Positions 54,665-64,000 of a stretch of DNA of 64,000 nucleotides are shown here, piece after piece; position 1 is the stretch's first letter; the number at the start of each line of letters is the position of its first letter. The notes under the pieces were generated by a model that did not search any database, was not told the origin of the DNA, and saw nothing but the letters and a program-made list of their open reading frames with translations. Position numbers and translations under genes: made by a program. The stretch is from Burkholderiaceae bacterium (GTDB lineage: Bacteria; Pseudomonadota; Gammaproteobacteria; Burkholderiales; Burkholderiaceae_C): the NCBI GenBank assembly GCA_017992055.1, contig JAGOPK010000005.1, positions 124,001 to 188,000 on the forward strand. The letters are read 5' to 3'.

Positions 54665-55638
54665 ACCTCACCAGCGGTCGAGTCCTGATCGTCAAGACCA
54701 CGTCGATGGGCGACGTGGTGCATGCGCTGCCGGCCATCAGCGACATCCGCCGTCACCGGCCGGGCCTGGCCATCGACTGGCTGGTCGAGGCGCCGTTTGC
54801 CGCCATCCCGGCCCTGCATCCGGCGGTGCGGCGTGTGCTGCCGATCGCCTGGCGCAAGTGGCGCAAGAGCCTGTGGTCGCCGGCCACCCGCGCGGCGCTG
54901 ACCCAGGCCCGCGCCGAGCTGCGGCGCGACGACTACGACCTGGTGATCGACCTACAGGGCCTGCTGAAAAGCGTGCTGTGGGGCCTGCAGGCGCGTGGCC
55001 CGCTGGCCGGCTACGACCGCCACAGCATCCGCGAGCCGCTGGCGGCCCTGGCCTACCAGCGCGCGGCCGTGGTGCCGCGCGAGCTGCATGCGGTGCAGCG
55101 CTGCCGGCGCCTGGTGGCCCTGCTGCTGGGCTATCCGGTGCCCGAGAGCGCGCCCGACTTCGGCCTGGTGCCGCCGGCGCCGTCGGCCCAGGGCTGGCAG
55201 CCGCCGCTGCTCAGCGCGGCGCTGATCCCCTGCGCCAGCCGGCCCGAGAAGCTGTGGCCCGAGGCGCACTGGATCGCCGTCGGCCAGCGGCTCAAGAAGG
55301 CCAGCCTGACGCCGGTGCTGGTGTGGGGCAACGACGAGGAGCGCGCGCGGGCCGAGCGCATCGCCGCGGCCTGCGACGGCCTGGTGCCGCCCTTCCTCAG
55401 CGTGGCCGACATGGCCGCGGTGCTGGCGCGGGCGCGCCAGGTGGTGGGCCTGGACACCGGCTTCAGCCACCTGGCGGCGGCCTTTGGCGCACCGACCATC
55501 GGCATCTACTGCGACCACGAGCCGGGCCTGGCCGGCATCACCGGCCCCGGTCCGGTGGCGAGTTTTGGCGGCAAGGGCCAGGTGCCGACGCTGGAGCAGG
55601 TGCTGGCCCAGCTGGAAAAACACCTGAAGCGGCGCTGA
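54661..55638 (+). CDS. waaC: Lipopolysaccharide heptosyltransferase I
   Basis: 325 residues from a TTG that overlaps the DUF4254 stop (TTGA). It has V-K-T-T-S-M-G-D-V-V-H-A-L-P-A near residue 10, S-R-P-E-K-L-W-P near 193, and D-T-G-F-S-H-L-A-A-A near 263. It adds the first heptose to Kdo of the LPS core. The end is 10 bases from the lapB stop. No ATG or GTG near the start fits. Confidence 0.9.
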   Translation: MNLTSGRVLIVKTTSMGDVVHALPAISDIRRHRPGLAIDWLVEAPFAAIPALHPAVRRVLPIAWRKWRKSLWSPATRAALTQARAELRRDDYDLVIDLQGLLKSVLWGLQARGPLAGYDRHSIREPLAALAYQRAAVVPRELHAVQRCRRLVALLLGYPVPESAPDFGLVPPAPSAQGWQPPLLSAALIPCASRPEKLWPEAHWIAVGQRLKKASLTPVLVWGNDEERARAERIAAACDGLVPPFLSVADMAAVLARARQVVGLDTGFSHLAAAFGAPTIGIYCDHEPGLAGITGPGPVASFGGKGQVPTLEQVLAQLEKHLKRR

Positions 55639-55648
55639 GCCGCCGGGC

Positions 55649-56809
55649 TCAAAGTTCTTCGATCCGGCGCGGCGGAAAGCTGTCCCAGCCCAGGCAGCCC
55701 GGGCATTGCCAGAAGTGGCGCTGCGACTCGAAGCCGCAGGCCGCGCAGCGGTAGCGCTGGTTGGGCCGGGCGGCGCGGGCCACGGCCTCGCGCACCGGCG
55801 CCAGCGTGGCCTCCGACGCCTCGCCCGGCGGCAGGGCGAGCTGCTCCAGCGCCGCCGACAGGCTGGGCTGCTCGCGCAGCAGCGTGGCCAGCTGCGGCAG
55901 CCGGCCCGGTGCCAGGCCGTCGAGCTGGGCCAGGGCGCGCAGCAGGTCCACGCCGGGCTCGCGCTCGAACTCGCGCGCCAGGGTCTCGCGCCAGGCCGCG
56001 GCCTGGCCGGCGGCCTGGGCGCAGGCCGCCACGTCGCCAGCGACGCGGGCAAAGCTGTCCGGATGGCGCAGGCGCAGCTCGGCATACAGGCCCAGCGCGC
56101 CGGCGGCGTCGCCACCGCGGGCCAGGCGCTCGGCGCGCTGGATCAGCGGCCGGGGCGACTGCGGTGCCGCGGCCTGGGCCTTTTGCAGCAGACCCTCGGC
56201 CAGGCCGGCATCGCCCCGCTGGTCGGCCTCGGCGGCCTGCTCGCACAGGTAGTGGGCGATGCGCTGGGCAAACGAGCCGGTGCCGCTTTTCTCCAGCAGC
56301 GTGGCCACCTCGGCGGCGGCCGGCCAGTCGCGCGAGCGCTCGGCCAGGCCCAGCAGCTGCAGCCGCGACTCGGTCTCGAACGGCGTGGCGTCCAGCGCGC
56401 GGAAGGCGGCCTCGGCGCGGTCGAACAGGCCGGCCTTCATGAAGTCCTGGGCCAGCGCATACTGGGCGCGCTCGCGGTCGCCCTGGCTCAGGTCGGCGCG
56501 CTGCAGCAGGTGCTCGTGCACACGCACCGCGCGCTCGAACTCTCCGCGGCGGCGGAACAGGTTGCCCAGCGCGAAATGCAGCTCGCTGGTGTCGGGGTCG
56601 TGCTGCACGGCCTCGATGAAGGCATCGATGGCCTTGTCGGGCTGCTCGTTGAGCAGCAGGTTCAGGCCCTTGAAATAGGCCTTGGGCGCCTGGCGGTCGC
56701 TGCGCTGCCACTGGCGCAGGTCCATGCGCGAGCCGAACCAGCCCAGCGCAAAAGCCGCGGGCAGGGCCACCAGCAGGGCGAACAACAGGCTCTGGCTGTC
56801 GAATTCCAT
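55649..56809 (-). CDS. lapB: Lipopolysaccharide assembly protein LapB
   Basis: 386 residues. One N-terminal membrane segment is followed by TPR repeats (L-H-F-A-L-G-N-L-F-R-R-R-G-E near residue 75 and on) and a C-terminal rubredoxin-like zinc site, C-x2-C and C-x2-C near 360. LapB links LpxC degradation by FtsH to LPS demand. The ATG at 56809 fits the membrane anchor. lapA lies 20 bases upstream. Confidence 0.94.
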   Translation of the reverse strand: MEFDSQSLLFALLVALPAAFALGWFGSRMDLRQWQRSDRQAPKAYFKGLNLLLNEQPDKAIDAFIEAVQHDPDTSELHFALGNLFRRRGEFERAVRVHEHLLQRADLSQGDRERAQYALAQDFMKAGLFDRAEAAFRALDATPFETESRLQLLGLAERSRDWPAAAEVATLLEKSGTGSFAQRIAHYLCEQAAEADQRGDAGLAEGLLQKAQAAAPQSPRPLIQRAERLARGGDAAGALGLYAELRLRHPDSFARVAGDVAACAQAAGQAAAWRETLAREFEREPGVDLLRALAQLDGLAPGRLPQLATLLREQPSLSAALEQLALPPGEASEATLAPVREAVARAARPNQRYRCAACGFESQRHFWQCPGCLGWDSFPPRRIEEL

Positions 56810-56829
56810 GGGATGCGCCGGCCGCAGGC

Positions 56830-57150
56830 CTACAGGCCTTCGCGCGGCGGATGTTCGGGGCCGAACTCGCTGGGCGTGACCGTGGGGGGATCGCCGGCCT
56901 TGCGTGGCGGTGGCGCCGGTGGCGGCGCATGGCGGCGCGCCACGCGGCGGTGGCGCCACCAGCTGGGCACCATGGCCAGCACGCCGAGTGCGGCGCCGGC
57001 GGTGAGCGCGGCCAGCACCACGATGACCAGGGGCGAGCGCCACTGGTAGCCGAAGAACCAGTGCACCACCACCTCCTGCTCGTTGTTGAGCGCGAAGGCG
57101 AACAGCGTGAAGAAGATGAAGGCCCGGAAGAGCCAGATGGCGATGCGCAT
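56830..57150 (-). CDS. lapA: LapA domain-containing membrane protein
   Basis: 106 residues from the ATG at 57150. Two membrane segments (about 1-20 and 40-62) are separated by N-N-E-Q-E-V-V-V-H-W-F-F-G-Y, as in LapA. The tail is Pro-rich. It acts with LapB in LPS control. An intrinsic terminator lies upstream between it and ihfB, so it may have its own promoter. Confidence 0.9.
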   Translation of the reverse strand: MRIAIWLFRAFIFFTLFAFALNNEQEVVVHWFFGYQWRSPLVIVVLAALTAGAALGVLAMVPSWWRHRRVARRHAPPPAPPPRKAGDPPTVTPSEFGPEHPPREGL

Positions 57151-57189
57151 GTGCGCCAGCATTCTACGGAGCCGCTTCGGCGCCGTTCC

Positions 57190-57220
57190 CAAAAAGCAAC
57201 GGGGCCGCGAACGGCCCCGT
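57190..57220 (-). terminator. Rho-independent terminator after ihfB
   Basis: On the minus strand ACGGGGCCG-TTCG-CGGCCCCGT is a perfect 9-base-pair stem with a TTCG loop, followed by TGCTTTTT. Confidence 0.85.
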
Positions 57221-57246
57221 GCATGGGAGGGAGGAGGGCGCCCGAC

Positions 57247-57573
57247 TCAGGGCGTCGGGCGCCGCGACGCCGGCGCCTCGTCGGCCACCGGCAGGCGCTC
57301 GTCCACCGCTTCGCGCAGGGCCTTGCCCGGCTTGAAGTGCGGCACCAGCTTCTCGGGGATGGTGACCTTCTCGCCGCTGCGCGGGTTGCGGCCCAGGCGC
57401 GGCGGACGGCGGTTGATCGAGAAGCTGCCAAAGCCACGGATCTCGATGCGGTGGCCACGCGCCAGCGCGTCGCTCATCGCGTCGAGGATGGTCTTGACGG
57501 CGAACTCGGTGTCGCGCTGTGTCAGCTGGCCGAATCGCTCGGCCAGCTTGGCCACGAGGTCACTGCGGGTCAT
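57247..57573 (-). CDS. ihfB: Integration host factor subunit beta
   Basis: 108 residues of the HU/IHF family: M-T-R-S-D-L near the start, R-G-F-G-S-F near residue 46 and the arm R-N-P-R-S-G-E near 62. It bends DNA as a heterodimer with IhfA. It follows rpsA by 99 bases with two hairpins in the gap, as expected for the conserved rpsA-ihfB order. Confidence 0.96.
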   Translation of the reverse strand: MTRSDLVAKLAERFGQLTQRDTEFAVKTILDAMSDALARGHRIEIRGFGSFSINRRPPRLGRNPRSGEKVTIPEKLVPHFKPGKALREAVDERLPVADEAPASRRPTP

Positions 57574-57611
57574 GGAGAGGCGGGGTACTGCAAGAGATCA
57601 ACGAGTGGCCG

Positions 57612-57668
57612 GGCGGTCCCGACCCGCGAGACCGCCGAGGGTGAGAGGCCGCCGTCAGACGGCGGCCT
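57612..57668 (-). promoter_or_regulatory. Two hairpins between rpsA and ihfB
   Basis: GGCGGTC (57612-57618) pairs with GACCGCC (57630-57636), and AGGCCGCCGT-CAG-ACGGCGGCCT (57646-57668) is a perfect 10-pair stem just after the rpsA stop. No T-tract follows, so they may protect or attenuate the mRNA rather than end it. Confidence 0.5.
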
Positions 57669-57672
57669 GGAC

Positions 57673-59394
57673 TCACTCCCGGTCCGCCATCTTGGCGCGC
57701 AGCAGCGCGCCCAGGCTGGTGGTGCCGGCGTTCTCACGCTCGCTGGTCTGGGCCAGGCGCTGCATGGCTTCCTGCTGGTCGGCGGCGTCCTTGGCCTTGA
57801 TCGACAGCTGGATCGAACGCGCCTTGCGGTCGACGTTGATGATCATGACATTGACCTCGTCGCCTTCCTTCAGCACGTTGCGCGCGTCTTCGACGCGGTC
57901 GCGGCTGATTTCGCTGGCGCGCAGGTAGCCGGTGACATCGTCGTTCAGCTGGATCTCGGCGCCACGCGGGTCGACGCTCTTGACCTTGCCGTTGACCATC
58001 TGGCCACGGTCATTGACCGAGGTGTAGTTGGCAAACGGGTCGCCGTCCAGCTGCTTGATGCCCAGGCTGATGCGCTCGCGCTCGACGTCGATGGCCAGCA
58101 CGATGGCCTCGACTTCCTGGCCCTTCTTGTAGTTGCGCACGGCCTGCTCGCCGGCTTCGTGCCAGGACAGGTCGGACAGGTGCACCAGGCCGTCGATGCC
58201 CTGGGCCAGGCCCACGAACACGCCGAAGTCGGTGATCGACTTGATCGGGCCCTTGACCTTGTCGCCGCGGTGCACGTTGCCCGAGAACTCTTCCCAGGGG
58301 TTGGCCTTGCACTGCTTCATGCCCAGGGAGATGCGGCGCTTGTCCTCGTCGATCTCCAGCACCATGACCTCGACCTCGTCGCCCAGCGACACGATCTTGG
58401 CCGGGGCCACGTTCTTGTTGGTCCAGTCCATCTCCGAGACGTGCACCAGGCCTTCGATGCCCGGCTCGATCTCGACGAAGGCGCCGTAGTCGGCGATGTT
58501 GGTGACCTTGCCGAACAAACGGGTGTTGCTCGGGTAGCGGCGCGACACGCCCATCCAGGGGTCGTCGCCCAACTGCTTGATGCCCAGGCTGACGCGGTTC
58601 TTCTCGGCGTCGAACTTCAGCACCTTGGCCGACAGCTCCTGGCCGACCGTCACCACCTCGCTGGGGTGACGCACGCGGCGCCAGGCCATGTCGGTGATGT
58701 GCAGCAGGCCGTCGATGCCACCCAGGTCGACGAACGCACCGTATTCGGTGATGTTCTTGACCACGCCGTGCACGATGGCGCCTTCGGTCAGGGTTTCGAG
58801 CAGCTTGGCGCGCTCTTCGCCCATCGAGGCCTCGATCACCGCGCGGCGGCTCAGCACCACGTTGTTGCGCTTACGGTCGAGCTTGATGACCTTGAACTCG
58901 AGCGTCTTGCCTTCGTACGGCGTCAGGTCCTTGACCGGACGGGTGTCGATCAGCGAGCCGGGCAGGAAGGCGCGGATGCCGTTGACCAGCACCGTCAGGC
59001 CGCCCTTGACCTTGCCGGACACGGTGCCGTTGACGAAGTCGCCGCCTTCCAGCGCGTTTTCCAGGCTCAGCCACGAGGCCAGGCGCTTGGCCTTGTCGCG
59101 CGACAGGATGGTGTCGCCGTAGCCGTTTTCGATGGCGTCGATGGCCACCGAGACGAAATCGCCGACCTGGACTTCCACCTCGCCCTGGTCGTTCTTGAAT
59201 TCGTCGATGGGAATGTAGGCTTCGCTCTTGAGACCGGCGTTGACGACCACGTGGTTGTAGTCAATGCGCACGACCTCGGCGGAGATCACCTCGCCGGCGC
59301 GCATGTCGTTGCGCTGCAGCGACTCGGCGAACATGGCGGCGAAGCTATCGACGGCGAACGGGCTGTCGGGGATGTGATCCAGGGATTGGGACAT
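57673..59394 (-). CDS. rpsA: 30S ribosomal protein S1
   Basis: 573 residues with six S1 repeats; several hold the G-x-V and G-L-V-H-x-S-D/E pattern (for example [10 protein letters not shown]). It binds mRNA on the small subunit. The ATG at 59394 has AAGGA 7 bases upstream. A 156-base leader precedes it after the aroA-cmk stop. Confidence 0.97.
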   Translation of the reverse strand: MSQSLDHIPDSPFAVDSFAAMFAESLQRNDMRAGEVISAEVVRIDYNHVVVNAGLKSEAYIPIDEFKNDQGEVEVQVGDFVSVAIDAIENGYGDTILSRDKAKRLASWLSLENALEGGDFVNGTVSGKVKGGLTVLVNGIRAFLPGSLIDTRPVKDLTPYEGKTLEFKVIKLDRKRNNVVLSRRAVIEASMGEERAKLLETLTEGAIVHGVVKNITEYGAFVDLGGIDGLLHITDMAWRRVRHPSEVVTVGQELSAKVLKFDAEKNRVSLGIKQLGDDPWMGVSRRYPSNTRLFGKVTNIADYGAFVEIEPGIEGLVHVSEMDWTNKNVAPAKIVSLGDEVEVMVLEIDEDKRRISLGMKQCKANPWEEFSGNVHRGDKVKGPIKSITDFGVFVGLAQGIDGLVHLSDLSWHEAGEQAVRNYKKGQEVEAIVLAIDVERERISLGIKQLDGDPFANYTSVNDRGQMVNGKVKSVDPRGAEIQLNDDVTGYLRASEISRDRVEDARNVLKEGDEVNVMIINVDRKARSIQLSIKAKDAADQQEAMQRLAQTSERENAGTTSLGALLRAKMADRE

Positions 59395-59480
59395 GGGGGG
59401 TTCCTTGGTGCCGGCGGAAACCAAGTAAGAAGTTGAGCCGGCGGGGTTGTGGGCAGCGGGCGCTGCGTGGGTGGAACACA

Positions 59481-59516
59481 CTGCCGCACCCGGTGCACCC
59501 GAAGGCGGTGCGGCAG
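59481..59516 (-). promoter_or_regulatory. Structured leader of rpsA
   Basis: CTGCCGCACC (59481-59490) pairs perfectly with GGTGCGGCAG (59507-59516). A further 6-base stem GCCGGC/GCCGGC lies nearer the start near 59413-59445. S1 represses its own mRNA in E. coli through such a leader; this is inferred here. Confidence 0.5.
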
Positions 59517-59550
59517 GTAGGCGCGGCAGAACGGTGGTGGCCGTACTACC

Positions 59551-61608
59551 TCAGCCGCCGGAGGTGCCGGCGGCCGCGGCGAACGGCCCGCGCTCGGCCC
59601 ACCAAGCCAGAACCTGATCCACCGATCCGTCGATGGTCAGGCCCGAGTTGTCGAGCAGCAGCGCGTCCTGCGCGGGCTTCAAAGGTGCGACGGCGCGGTT
59701 TCTGTCGCGCTCGTCACGGGCTTCCAGGTCCGCACGAAGGTCGGCGAGCGTAGCAGAAATTCCCTTAGAAATCAATTGCTTATACCGGCGCTCTGCGCGC
59801 ATCGCGGCGCTGGCGGTGAGAAACAGCTTCAGCGGCGCGCCGGGGAAGATCACCGTGCCCATGTCGCGGCCGTCGGCCACCAGGCCTGGCAGCTGGCGAA
59901 AGCCCAGCTGCAGCGCCTCCAGCGCGGCACGCACCGCGCCAAAGGCCGAGATGCGCGAGGCCAGCGAGCCCACATGCTCCTGGCGCAGCTCGGTGGCCAC
60001 GTCGGCGCCGTCCAGCAGCACGGCCTCGCCGTCGAAGCGCAGCTTCAGGTCTTGGGCCACCCGGGCCAGGCCGGCCTCGTCGTCGGCGGCCACGCCGCGG
60101 CGCAGCGCCGACAGCGCAGTGGCGCGGTACAGCAGGCCCGAATCGAGCTGGTGCCAGCCCAGGCGCGCCGCCACCTGGGCCGCCAGCGTGCCCTTGCCCG
60201 AGGCCGTGGGGCCGTCGATGGTGATCACCGGGATCTCGTCGGGCCGGGCCTGGGCCACCGCGAACAGCGCCTCGAAATAATCGGGGAAGGTCTTGGCCAC
60301 GCAGCGTGGATCGAGGATGCGCGTGGGCTGCGGCGCCACCGACTTGCCATCACCGGCCAGCGGATGGAAGGCCGCCAGCGAGAAGCACATGGCGATGCGG
60401 TGGTCGTCGTAGGTGTGGATGGCGGCTGGCCGCCAGGCCGCGGGCGCTGGCGGCGTGACGGCGATGAAGTCGGCGCCTTCTTCCACCGCCGCGCCCAGCT
60501 TGCGCAGCTCGGAGGCCATGGCGGCGATGCGGTCGGTCTCCTTGACGCGCCAGCTGGCGATGTTGCGCAGCCGCGTCGTGCCCTGGGCATACAGGGCCAT
60601 CACCGCCAGCGTCATCGCCGCATCGGGGATGTGGTTGCAGTCCAGGTCCACCGCCTGCAGCGGCCAGGCGCCGCGGCGGATCACCAGCCGGCCCGGCTCG
60701 CCCTGCACGTCGGCGCCCATGGCCCGCGCCGCCTCGACGAAGCGGATGTCGCCCTGGATCGAGGCCAGGCCCAGGCCTTCGATGACGATGGGCTGCTCGA
60801 CGGCGGCGATGGCGCCCAGCGCAATGAAGTACGAGGCCGACGAGGCATCGGCCTCGACATGGATCTCGCCCGGCGTGACATAGCGGCTGCCGGCGGGAAT
60901 GGTGAAGCGCTGCCAGCCGTCGCGCTGCACGGCGATGCCGAAGCGCGCCAGCAGGTTCAGCGTGATCTCGACGTAGGGCTTGCTGATCAGCTCGCCGTCG
61001 ACGGCGATGACGATGTCGCGTTCGGCGGCGGCCAGCGGCAGGGCCAGCAGCAGGGCGGTGAGGAACTGGCTGGAGACGTCGCCGCGCACGCGGATCGGCG
61101 CCTCGGTGCGCAGCGCGCCGCCTGCCTGGCCCTGCAGCAGCAGCGGCGGATAGCCGGGCTGGCCGCTGTGCTCGACGCCGCAGCCCAGCTGCACCAGCGC
61201 CTCGGTGAGGTCGCCGATGGGCCGCTCGTGCATGCGCGGCACGCCCGACAGCGTGAAGCGTCCGCCCTGCAGTGCCGCCAGCACGGCCAGGGCCGCGGTC
61301 AGCGGCCGCATCGCGGTGCCGGCATTGCCCAGGAACAGCGCCGCCTCGTGCACCGCCAGCCGGCCGCCCAGGCCGGTGATGTCGAGCGCGCCATCGGCCT
61401 GGCGGCTGAGCGTGCAGCCCAGCGCACGCAGCGCGTCCAGCATCACCTGGGTGTCGTCGCTGTCCAGCAGGTCGCGCACGCGGGTCGTGCCCTGGCTCAG
61501 GCCGGCCAGCAGCAGCACGCGGTTGGAGATGCTCTTGCTGCCGGGCAGGCGCACGCTGCCGGCGGCGCCACGCAGCGGCGGCAGATCGAGGTGGGCGATG
61601 GAATACAT
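59551..61608 (-). CDS. aroA-cmk: Fused 3-phosphoshikimate 1-carboxyvinyltransferase and cytidylate kinase
   Basis: 685 residues. Residues 1-440 are EPSP synthase: P-G-S-K-S-I-S-N-R near 20, G-N-A-G-T-A-M-R-P near 94, and V-K-E-T-D-R-I near 350. Residues 460-685 are CMP kinase with the P-loop G-P-T-A-S-G-K-G-T. Both active sites look complete. The enzyme makes EPSP in the shikimate route and CDP from CMP. The two are separate genes in most bacteria; the fusion is known in parts of Burkholderiales. The ATG at 61608 starts the AroA match. Confidence 0.95.
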   Translation of the reverse strand: MYSIAHLDLPPLRGAAGSVRLPGSKSISNRVLLLAGLSQGTTRVRDLLDSDDTQVMLDALRALGCTLSRQADGALDITGLGGRLAVHEAALFLGNAGTAMRPLTAALAVLAALQGGRFTLSGVPRMHERPIGDLTEALVQLGCGVEHSGQPGYPPLLLQGQAGGALRTEAPIRVRGDVSSQFLTALLLALPLAAAERDIVIAVDGELISKPYVEITLNLLARFGIAVQRDGWQRFTIPAGSRYVTPGEIHVEADASSASYFIALGAIAAVEQPIVIEGLGLASIQGDIRFVEAARAMGADVQGEPGRLVIRRGAWPLQAVDLDCNHIPDAAMTLAVMALYAQGTTRLRNIASWRVKETDRIAAMASELRKLGAAVEEGADFIAVTPPAPAAWRPAAIHTYDDHRIAMCFSLAAFHPLAGDGKSVAPQPTRILDPRCVAKTFPDYFEALFAVAQARPDEIPVITIDGPTASGKGTLAAQVAARLGWHQLDSGLLYRATALSALRRGVAADDEAGLARVAQDLKLRFDGEAVLLDGADVATELRQEHVGSLASRISAFGAVRAALEALQLGFRQLPGLVADGRDMGTVIFPGAPLKLFLTASAAMRAERRYKQLISKGISATLADLRADLEARDERDRNRAVAPLKPAQDALLLDNSGLTIDGSVDQVLAWWAERGPFAAAAGTSGG

Positions 61609-61672
61609 GGCGAAGCGGGGCGGGGCAGGGCGCGGCGCAAGCCGCACCGGGGCGGGATGACTCGGTACGCGC

Positions 61673-62563
61673 TCAGGGCGAGCCATTGCGCTGCAGCGGG
61701 GGGCCGCCGATCTGCCACTGGCTGCGCGGCTCGGACGCGGCGCGGATCAGCTCCTCCAGCAGCGGGCCGTGGCCGTCGAGCATGGCGCGTTCCATGGCTT
61801 CGAGTGCATAGCGGAAGCGGTGCACCTGGCGCAGCACCTCCTCGCGGTTGGCCATCAGGATGTCGCGCCACACCGTGGGATCGCTGGCGGCGATGCGCGT
61901 GAAATCGCGGAAGCCCGGACCGGCCAGCTGCAGGAATTCAGGCCCAGCCGGCTGGTGGGCGATGGCCGAGAAGTAGGCAAAGGCCAGCAGGTGCGGCAGA
62001 TGGCTGACGGCGGCGAAGGCGGCGTCGTGGTTTTCCGGCGTCATGCTCTGCACCTGGCCGCCGATGGCCTGCCAGGCCGCGGTGGCGCGCTGCACATGCT
62101 CGGGCAGGGTCTGGGCCAGCGGCGTCAGGATCACCTGGCGGCCGTTGTACAGCGTGGCATCGGCGGCCTGCACGCCCGACTGCTCGCTGCCGGCGATCGG
62201 GTGCGCAGGCACGAAGCTGCGCACGCGGTCCTTCAGCACGCGGCGCGCGGTGTCGACCACATCGCGCTTGGTCGAGCCCACGTCCATCAGCAGCACCTCG
62301 GGGCCGATCAGGTTGGCCACCGAGCGGAAGGTGACCTCCATCGCTGCCACCGGCACCGCCACCAGCACGATGTCGGAGCCCGACACCGCCAGCAGCGCCG
62401 ACTCGGCGGCCACGTCGATCACGCCCATGCGCTTGGCCAGGTCGGTGGTCGATGGCGACTTGCTGTAGCCGATGACGCGCTTGACCAGGCCGGCGCGCTT
62501 GAGCGCCAGCGCAAACGAGCCGCCCATCAGGCCGCAACCGATGACACCCAGCTGGTTGAACAT
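61673..62563 (-). CDS. tyrA: Prephenate dehydrogenase
   Basis: 296 residues. The Rossmann site is G-C-G-L-M-G-G-S at residues 9-16; H-P-I-A-G-S-E near residue 125 and L-P-H-L-L-A-F-A near 190 are present. It makes 4-hydroxyphenylpyruvate for tyrosine. No ACT domain follows. It starts 11 bases after pheA and is 64 bases before aroA-cmk. Confidence 0.94.
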   Translation of the reverse strand: MFNQLGVIGCGLMGGSFALALKRAGLVKRVIGYSKSPSTTDLAKRMGVIDVAAESALLAVSGSDIVLVAVPVAAMEVTFRSVANLIGPEVLLMDVGSTKRDVVDTARRVLKDRVRSFVPAHPIAGSEQSGVQAADATLYNGRQVILTPLAQTLPEHVQRATAAWQAIGGQVQSMTPENHDAAFAAVSHLPHLLAFAYFSAIAHQPAGPEFLQLAGPGFRDFTRIAASDPTVWRDILMANREEVLRQVHRFRYALEAMERAMLDGHGPLLEELIRAASEPRSQWQIGGPPLQRNGSP

Positions 62564-62574
62564 GGTGCGCGGCT

Positions 62575-63693
62575 TCAGTGCACGTCGACCGGGTAGGCGC
62601 CCAGCACCTTGAAGAAGGCGCAGGCCTCGCGCAGCGCGCGCAGCGCCGTGTCCATGCGCGGCTCGTCGGGGTGGCCGTCCAGGTCGATGTAGAAGTAGTA
62701 CTCCCACTGGCCCGAGCGTGCCGGGCGCGACTCGAAGCGCGTCATCGACACGCCATGCTCCTTCAGCGGCACCAGCAGGTCGTGCACCGCGCCGGGCTGG
62801 TTGGGCACGCTGACCACCAGGCTGGTGCAGTCGTGGCCCGAGGCACGGGGCGCCGGGTGGCGATCCGGGTGGGTGACGATGGCGAAGCGGGTGCGGTTGT
62901 GGGCATCGTCCTGGATCGCCGGGGCCACGATGTGCAGGCCGAACTCGCTGGCCGCGCGGGCGCTGGCGATGCCGGCAATGGATGCATCCAGCGAGGCCAG
63001 GCGTGCGCCCTCGGCATTGCTGGACACCGGCCGGCGCTCGGCCTCGGGCAGGTGGTGGCTGAGCCAGCCATGGCATTGCGCCAGCGCCTGCGGATGGGCG
63101 GCCACGGTCTTGATGCCGGCCAGGCTGTTGTCGCGGCGCAGCAGGTTGTGGCGCACGATCAGGCTGGTCTCGCCGATGATGAACAGCGGCGAGGTCAGGA
63201 ACAGGTCCAGCGTGCGCGCCACGCTGCCCTCGGTGGAGTTCTCCACCGGCATCACGCCGAAATCGGCGGCGCCGGCGGCGGTGGTGCGCATCACCTCGTC
63301 CATGCTGGCGCAGGGCACGCGCACGATGGAGCTGCCGAAGAAGCCCAGTGCCGCCTCTTCGCTGAAGGTGCCGGCCGGGCCCAGGTAGGCCACGCGCGTG
63401 GGCGTCTCCAGCGCGCGGCAGGCGCTCATGATCTCGCGCCAGATCGGCGCCACGCTGTCGCTCTTCAGCGGCCCGGGGTTGGCGCCCTTCAGGCCGTCGA
63501 TGACCTGGGCCTCGCGCTCGGGGCGGAACACCACCGAGCCTTCCTTCTTCTTCAGCTCGCCGACCTCCAGCGCCAGGCCGGCACGGCGGTTCAGCAGGGC
63601 CAGCAGTTCGCGGTCGACGGTGTCGATCTGCTGGCGCAGGGCCAGCAGTTCGGGCTGCACCACGGGGACGTTCTTGTTGTCGGCTTCAGCCAT
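62575..63693 (-). CDS. pheA: Chorismate mutase / prephenate dehydratase (P-protein)
   Basis: 372 residues. The AroQ mutase occupies residues 1-95 (L-R-Q-Q-I-D-T-V-D). The dehydratase follows with Y-L-G-P-A-G-T-F-S near 107 and V-E-N-S-T-E-G near 155. The C-terminal ACT domain has the phenylalanine-binding E-S-R-P near 325. The ATG at 63693 overlaps the serC stop by 8 bases; a TTG four codons earlier is less likely. Confidence 0.95.
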   Translation of the reverse strand: MAEADNKNVPVVQPELLALRQQIDTVDRELLALLNRRAGLALEVGELKKKEGSVVFRPEREAQVIDGLKGANPGPLKSDSVAPIWREIMSACRALETPTRVAYLGPAGTFSEEAALGFFGSSIVRVPCASMDEVMRTTAAGAADFGVMPVENSTEGSVARTLDLFLTSPLFIIGETSLIVRHNLLRRDNSLAGIKTVAAHPQALAQCHGWLSHHLPEAERRPVSSNAEGARLASLDASIAGIASARAASEFGLHIVAPAIQDDAHNRTRFAIVTHPDRHPAPRASGHDCTSLVVSVPNQPGAVHDLLVPLKEHGVSMTRFESRPARSGQWEYYFYIDLDGHPDEPRMDTALRALREACAFFKVLGAYPVDVH

Positions 63694-64000
63694 GGCGGCG
63701 GGCAAAGTCCTGCAGGTAGTCGACCAGGGCCTGCACCCCGGCCAGTGGCATGGCGTTGTAGATCGAGGCGCGCATGCCGCCCACGCTCTTGTGGCCCTTG
63801 AGCTGCAGCAGCCCAGCGGCCTTGGCGCCGGCCAGGAAGGCCTCGTTCAGCGATTCGTCGCGCAGGAAGAACGGCACGTTCATGCGCGAGCGAGCCTCGC
63901 GGGCGACGCGGTTGGCATAGAAGCCGTCGCAGTGGTCCAGATAGCCGTACAGCAACTCGGCCTTGGCGCGGTTGCGCGCCTCCATCGCCGCCACGCCGCC
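63686..64000 (-). CDS. serC: Phosphoserine aminotransferase, C-terminal part (cut by window end)
   Basis: 104 codons to the window edge; the frame stays open. N-R-x-K-A, then Y-A-N-R-V-A near residue 25 and the end [16 protein letters not shown] match SerC. It converts 3-phosphohydroxypyruvate to phosphoserine. It is the first visible gene of the serC-pheA-tyrA-aroA operon. Confidence 0.93.
   Translation of the reverse strand, partial: GGVAAMEARNRAKAELLYGYLDHCDGFYANRVAREARSRMNVPFFLRDESLNEAFLAGAKAAGLLQLKGHKSVGGMRASIYNAMPLAGVQALVDYLQDFARRHG

Noticed and set aside
52630-55638. 1,002-codon frame ending with WaaC
   Set aside because: Only the last 325 codons match a heptosyltransferase; the rest is antisense or out of frame to real genes.

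Overview
The window is a densely coding chromosomal segment of a very GC-rich Gram-negative bacterium, most likely a betaproteobacterium of the order Burkholderiales (Rubrivivax/Leptothrix/Ideonella-like group). The evidence is the gene order serC-pheA-tyrA-aroA/cmk-rpsA-ihfB-lapA-lapB with a fused aroA-cmk gene, the rsgA-phhB-M48 peptidase/orn block, the rpsP-rimM-trmD-rplS operon, a diheme c4-type cytochrome, the TamAB system, and the third-position GC bias. I see no insertion sequence, prophage, integrase, CRISPR array or rRNA. No stretch longer than about 215 bases lacks a gene. Very long open frames antisense to real genes are by-products of GC bias and were left out.

Layout. 1-10.3 kb: the 3' part of a giant glycine-rich autotransporter, a tRNA-Arg(CCT), then tamB and tamA on the other strand. 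10.3-17.3 kb (minus): a CoxE-like VWA protein overlapping tamA, an orphan family-3 solute-binding protein, an S9 peptidase, a GNAT enzyme and a MoxR ATPase. A membrane diguanylate cyclase (plus) sits among them and a 125-bp palindrome lies between GNAT and moxR. 17.4-24 kb: diheme cytochrome c, HD-GYP phosphodiesterase, divergent copper genes copA/copZ with a CueR-type promoter, and an orphan family-5 solute-binding protein whose start is built from 12-bp tandem repeats. 24-29 kb: DUF1841, TauE/SafE, MgtC/SapB-DUF4010, a beta-CASP metallo-hydrolase, a TM2-like protein and a Pat-like acetyltransferase. 29-37 kb: rpsP-rimM-trmD-rplS, CoA pyrophosphatase, CobD-like protein, rsgA-phhB-M48 peptidase, orn and a DUF2087 protein. 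37-44 kb: a two-domain FKBP, gluQ, a LysR/pirin divergent pair with two operator dyads, DUF599, alpha/beta hydrolase plus trhO, and TraB/GumN. 44-56 kb: dnaE, a secreted His/Gly/Asp-rich protein, and an envelope-glycan block (glf, two glycosyltransferases, DUF5672, a heptosyltransferase; divergently DUF4254-waaC). 55-64 kb: lapB, lapA, ihfB, rpsA, aroA-cmk, tyrA, pheA and the end of serC.

How they work together. TamA/TamB form an envelope-spanning system known to help insert autotransporters, and an autotransporter lies tail to tail with it. The glycan block, waaC and the LapA/LapB regulators all concern lipopolysaccharide or surface glycan. GGDEF and HD-GYP proteins 3 kb apart make and break cyclic di-GMP. 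CopA/CopZ handle cytosolic copper. The aromatic and serine genes share an operon with translation genes, the usual arrangement in this order. Many neighbours share 4-base start/stop overlaps (ATGA, GTGA, TTGA), pointing to translational coupling. Several convergent pairs have no intergenic space at all.
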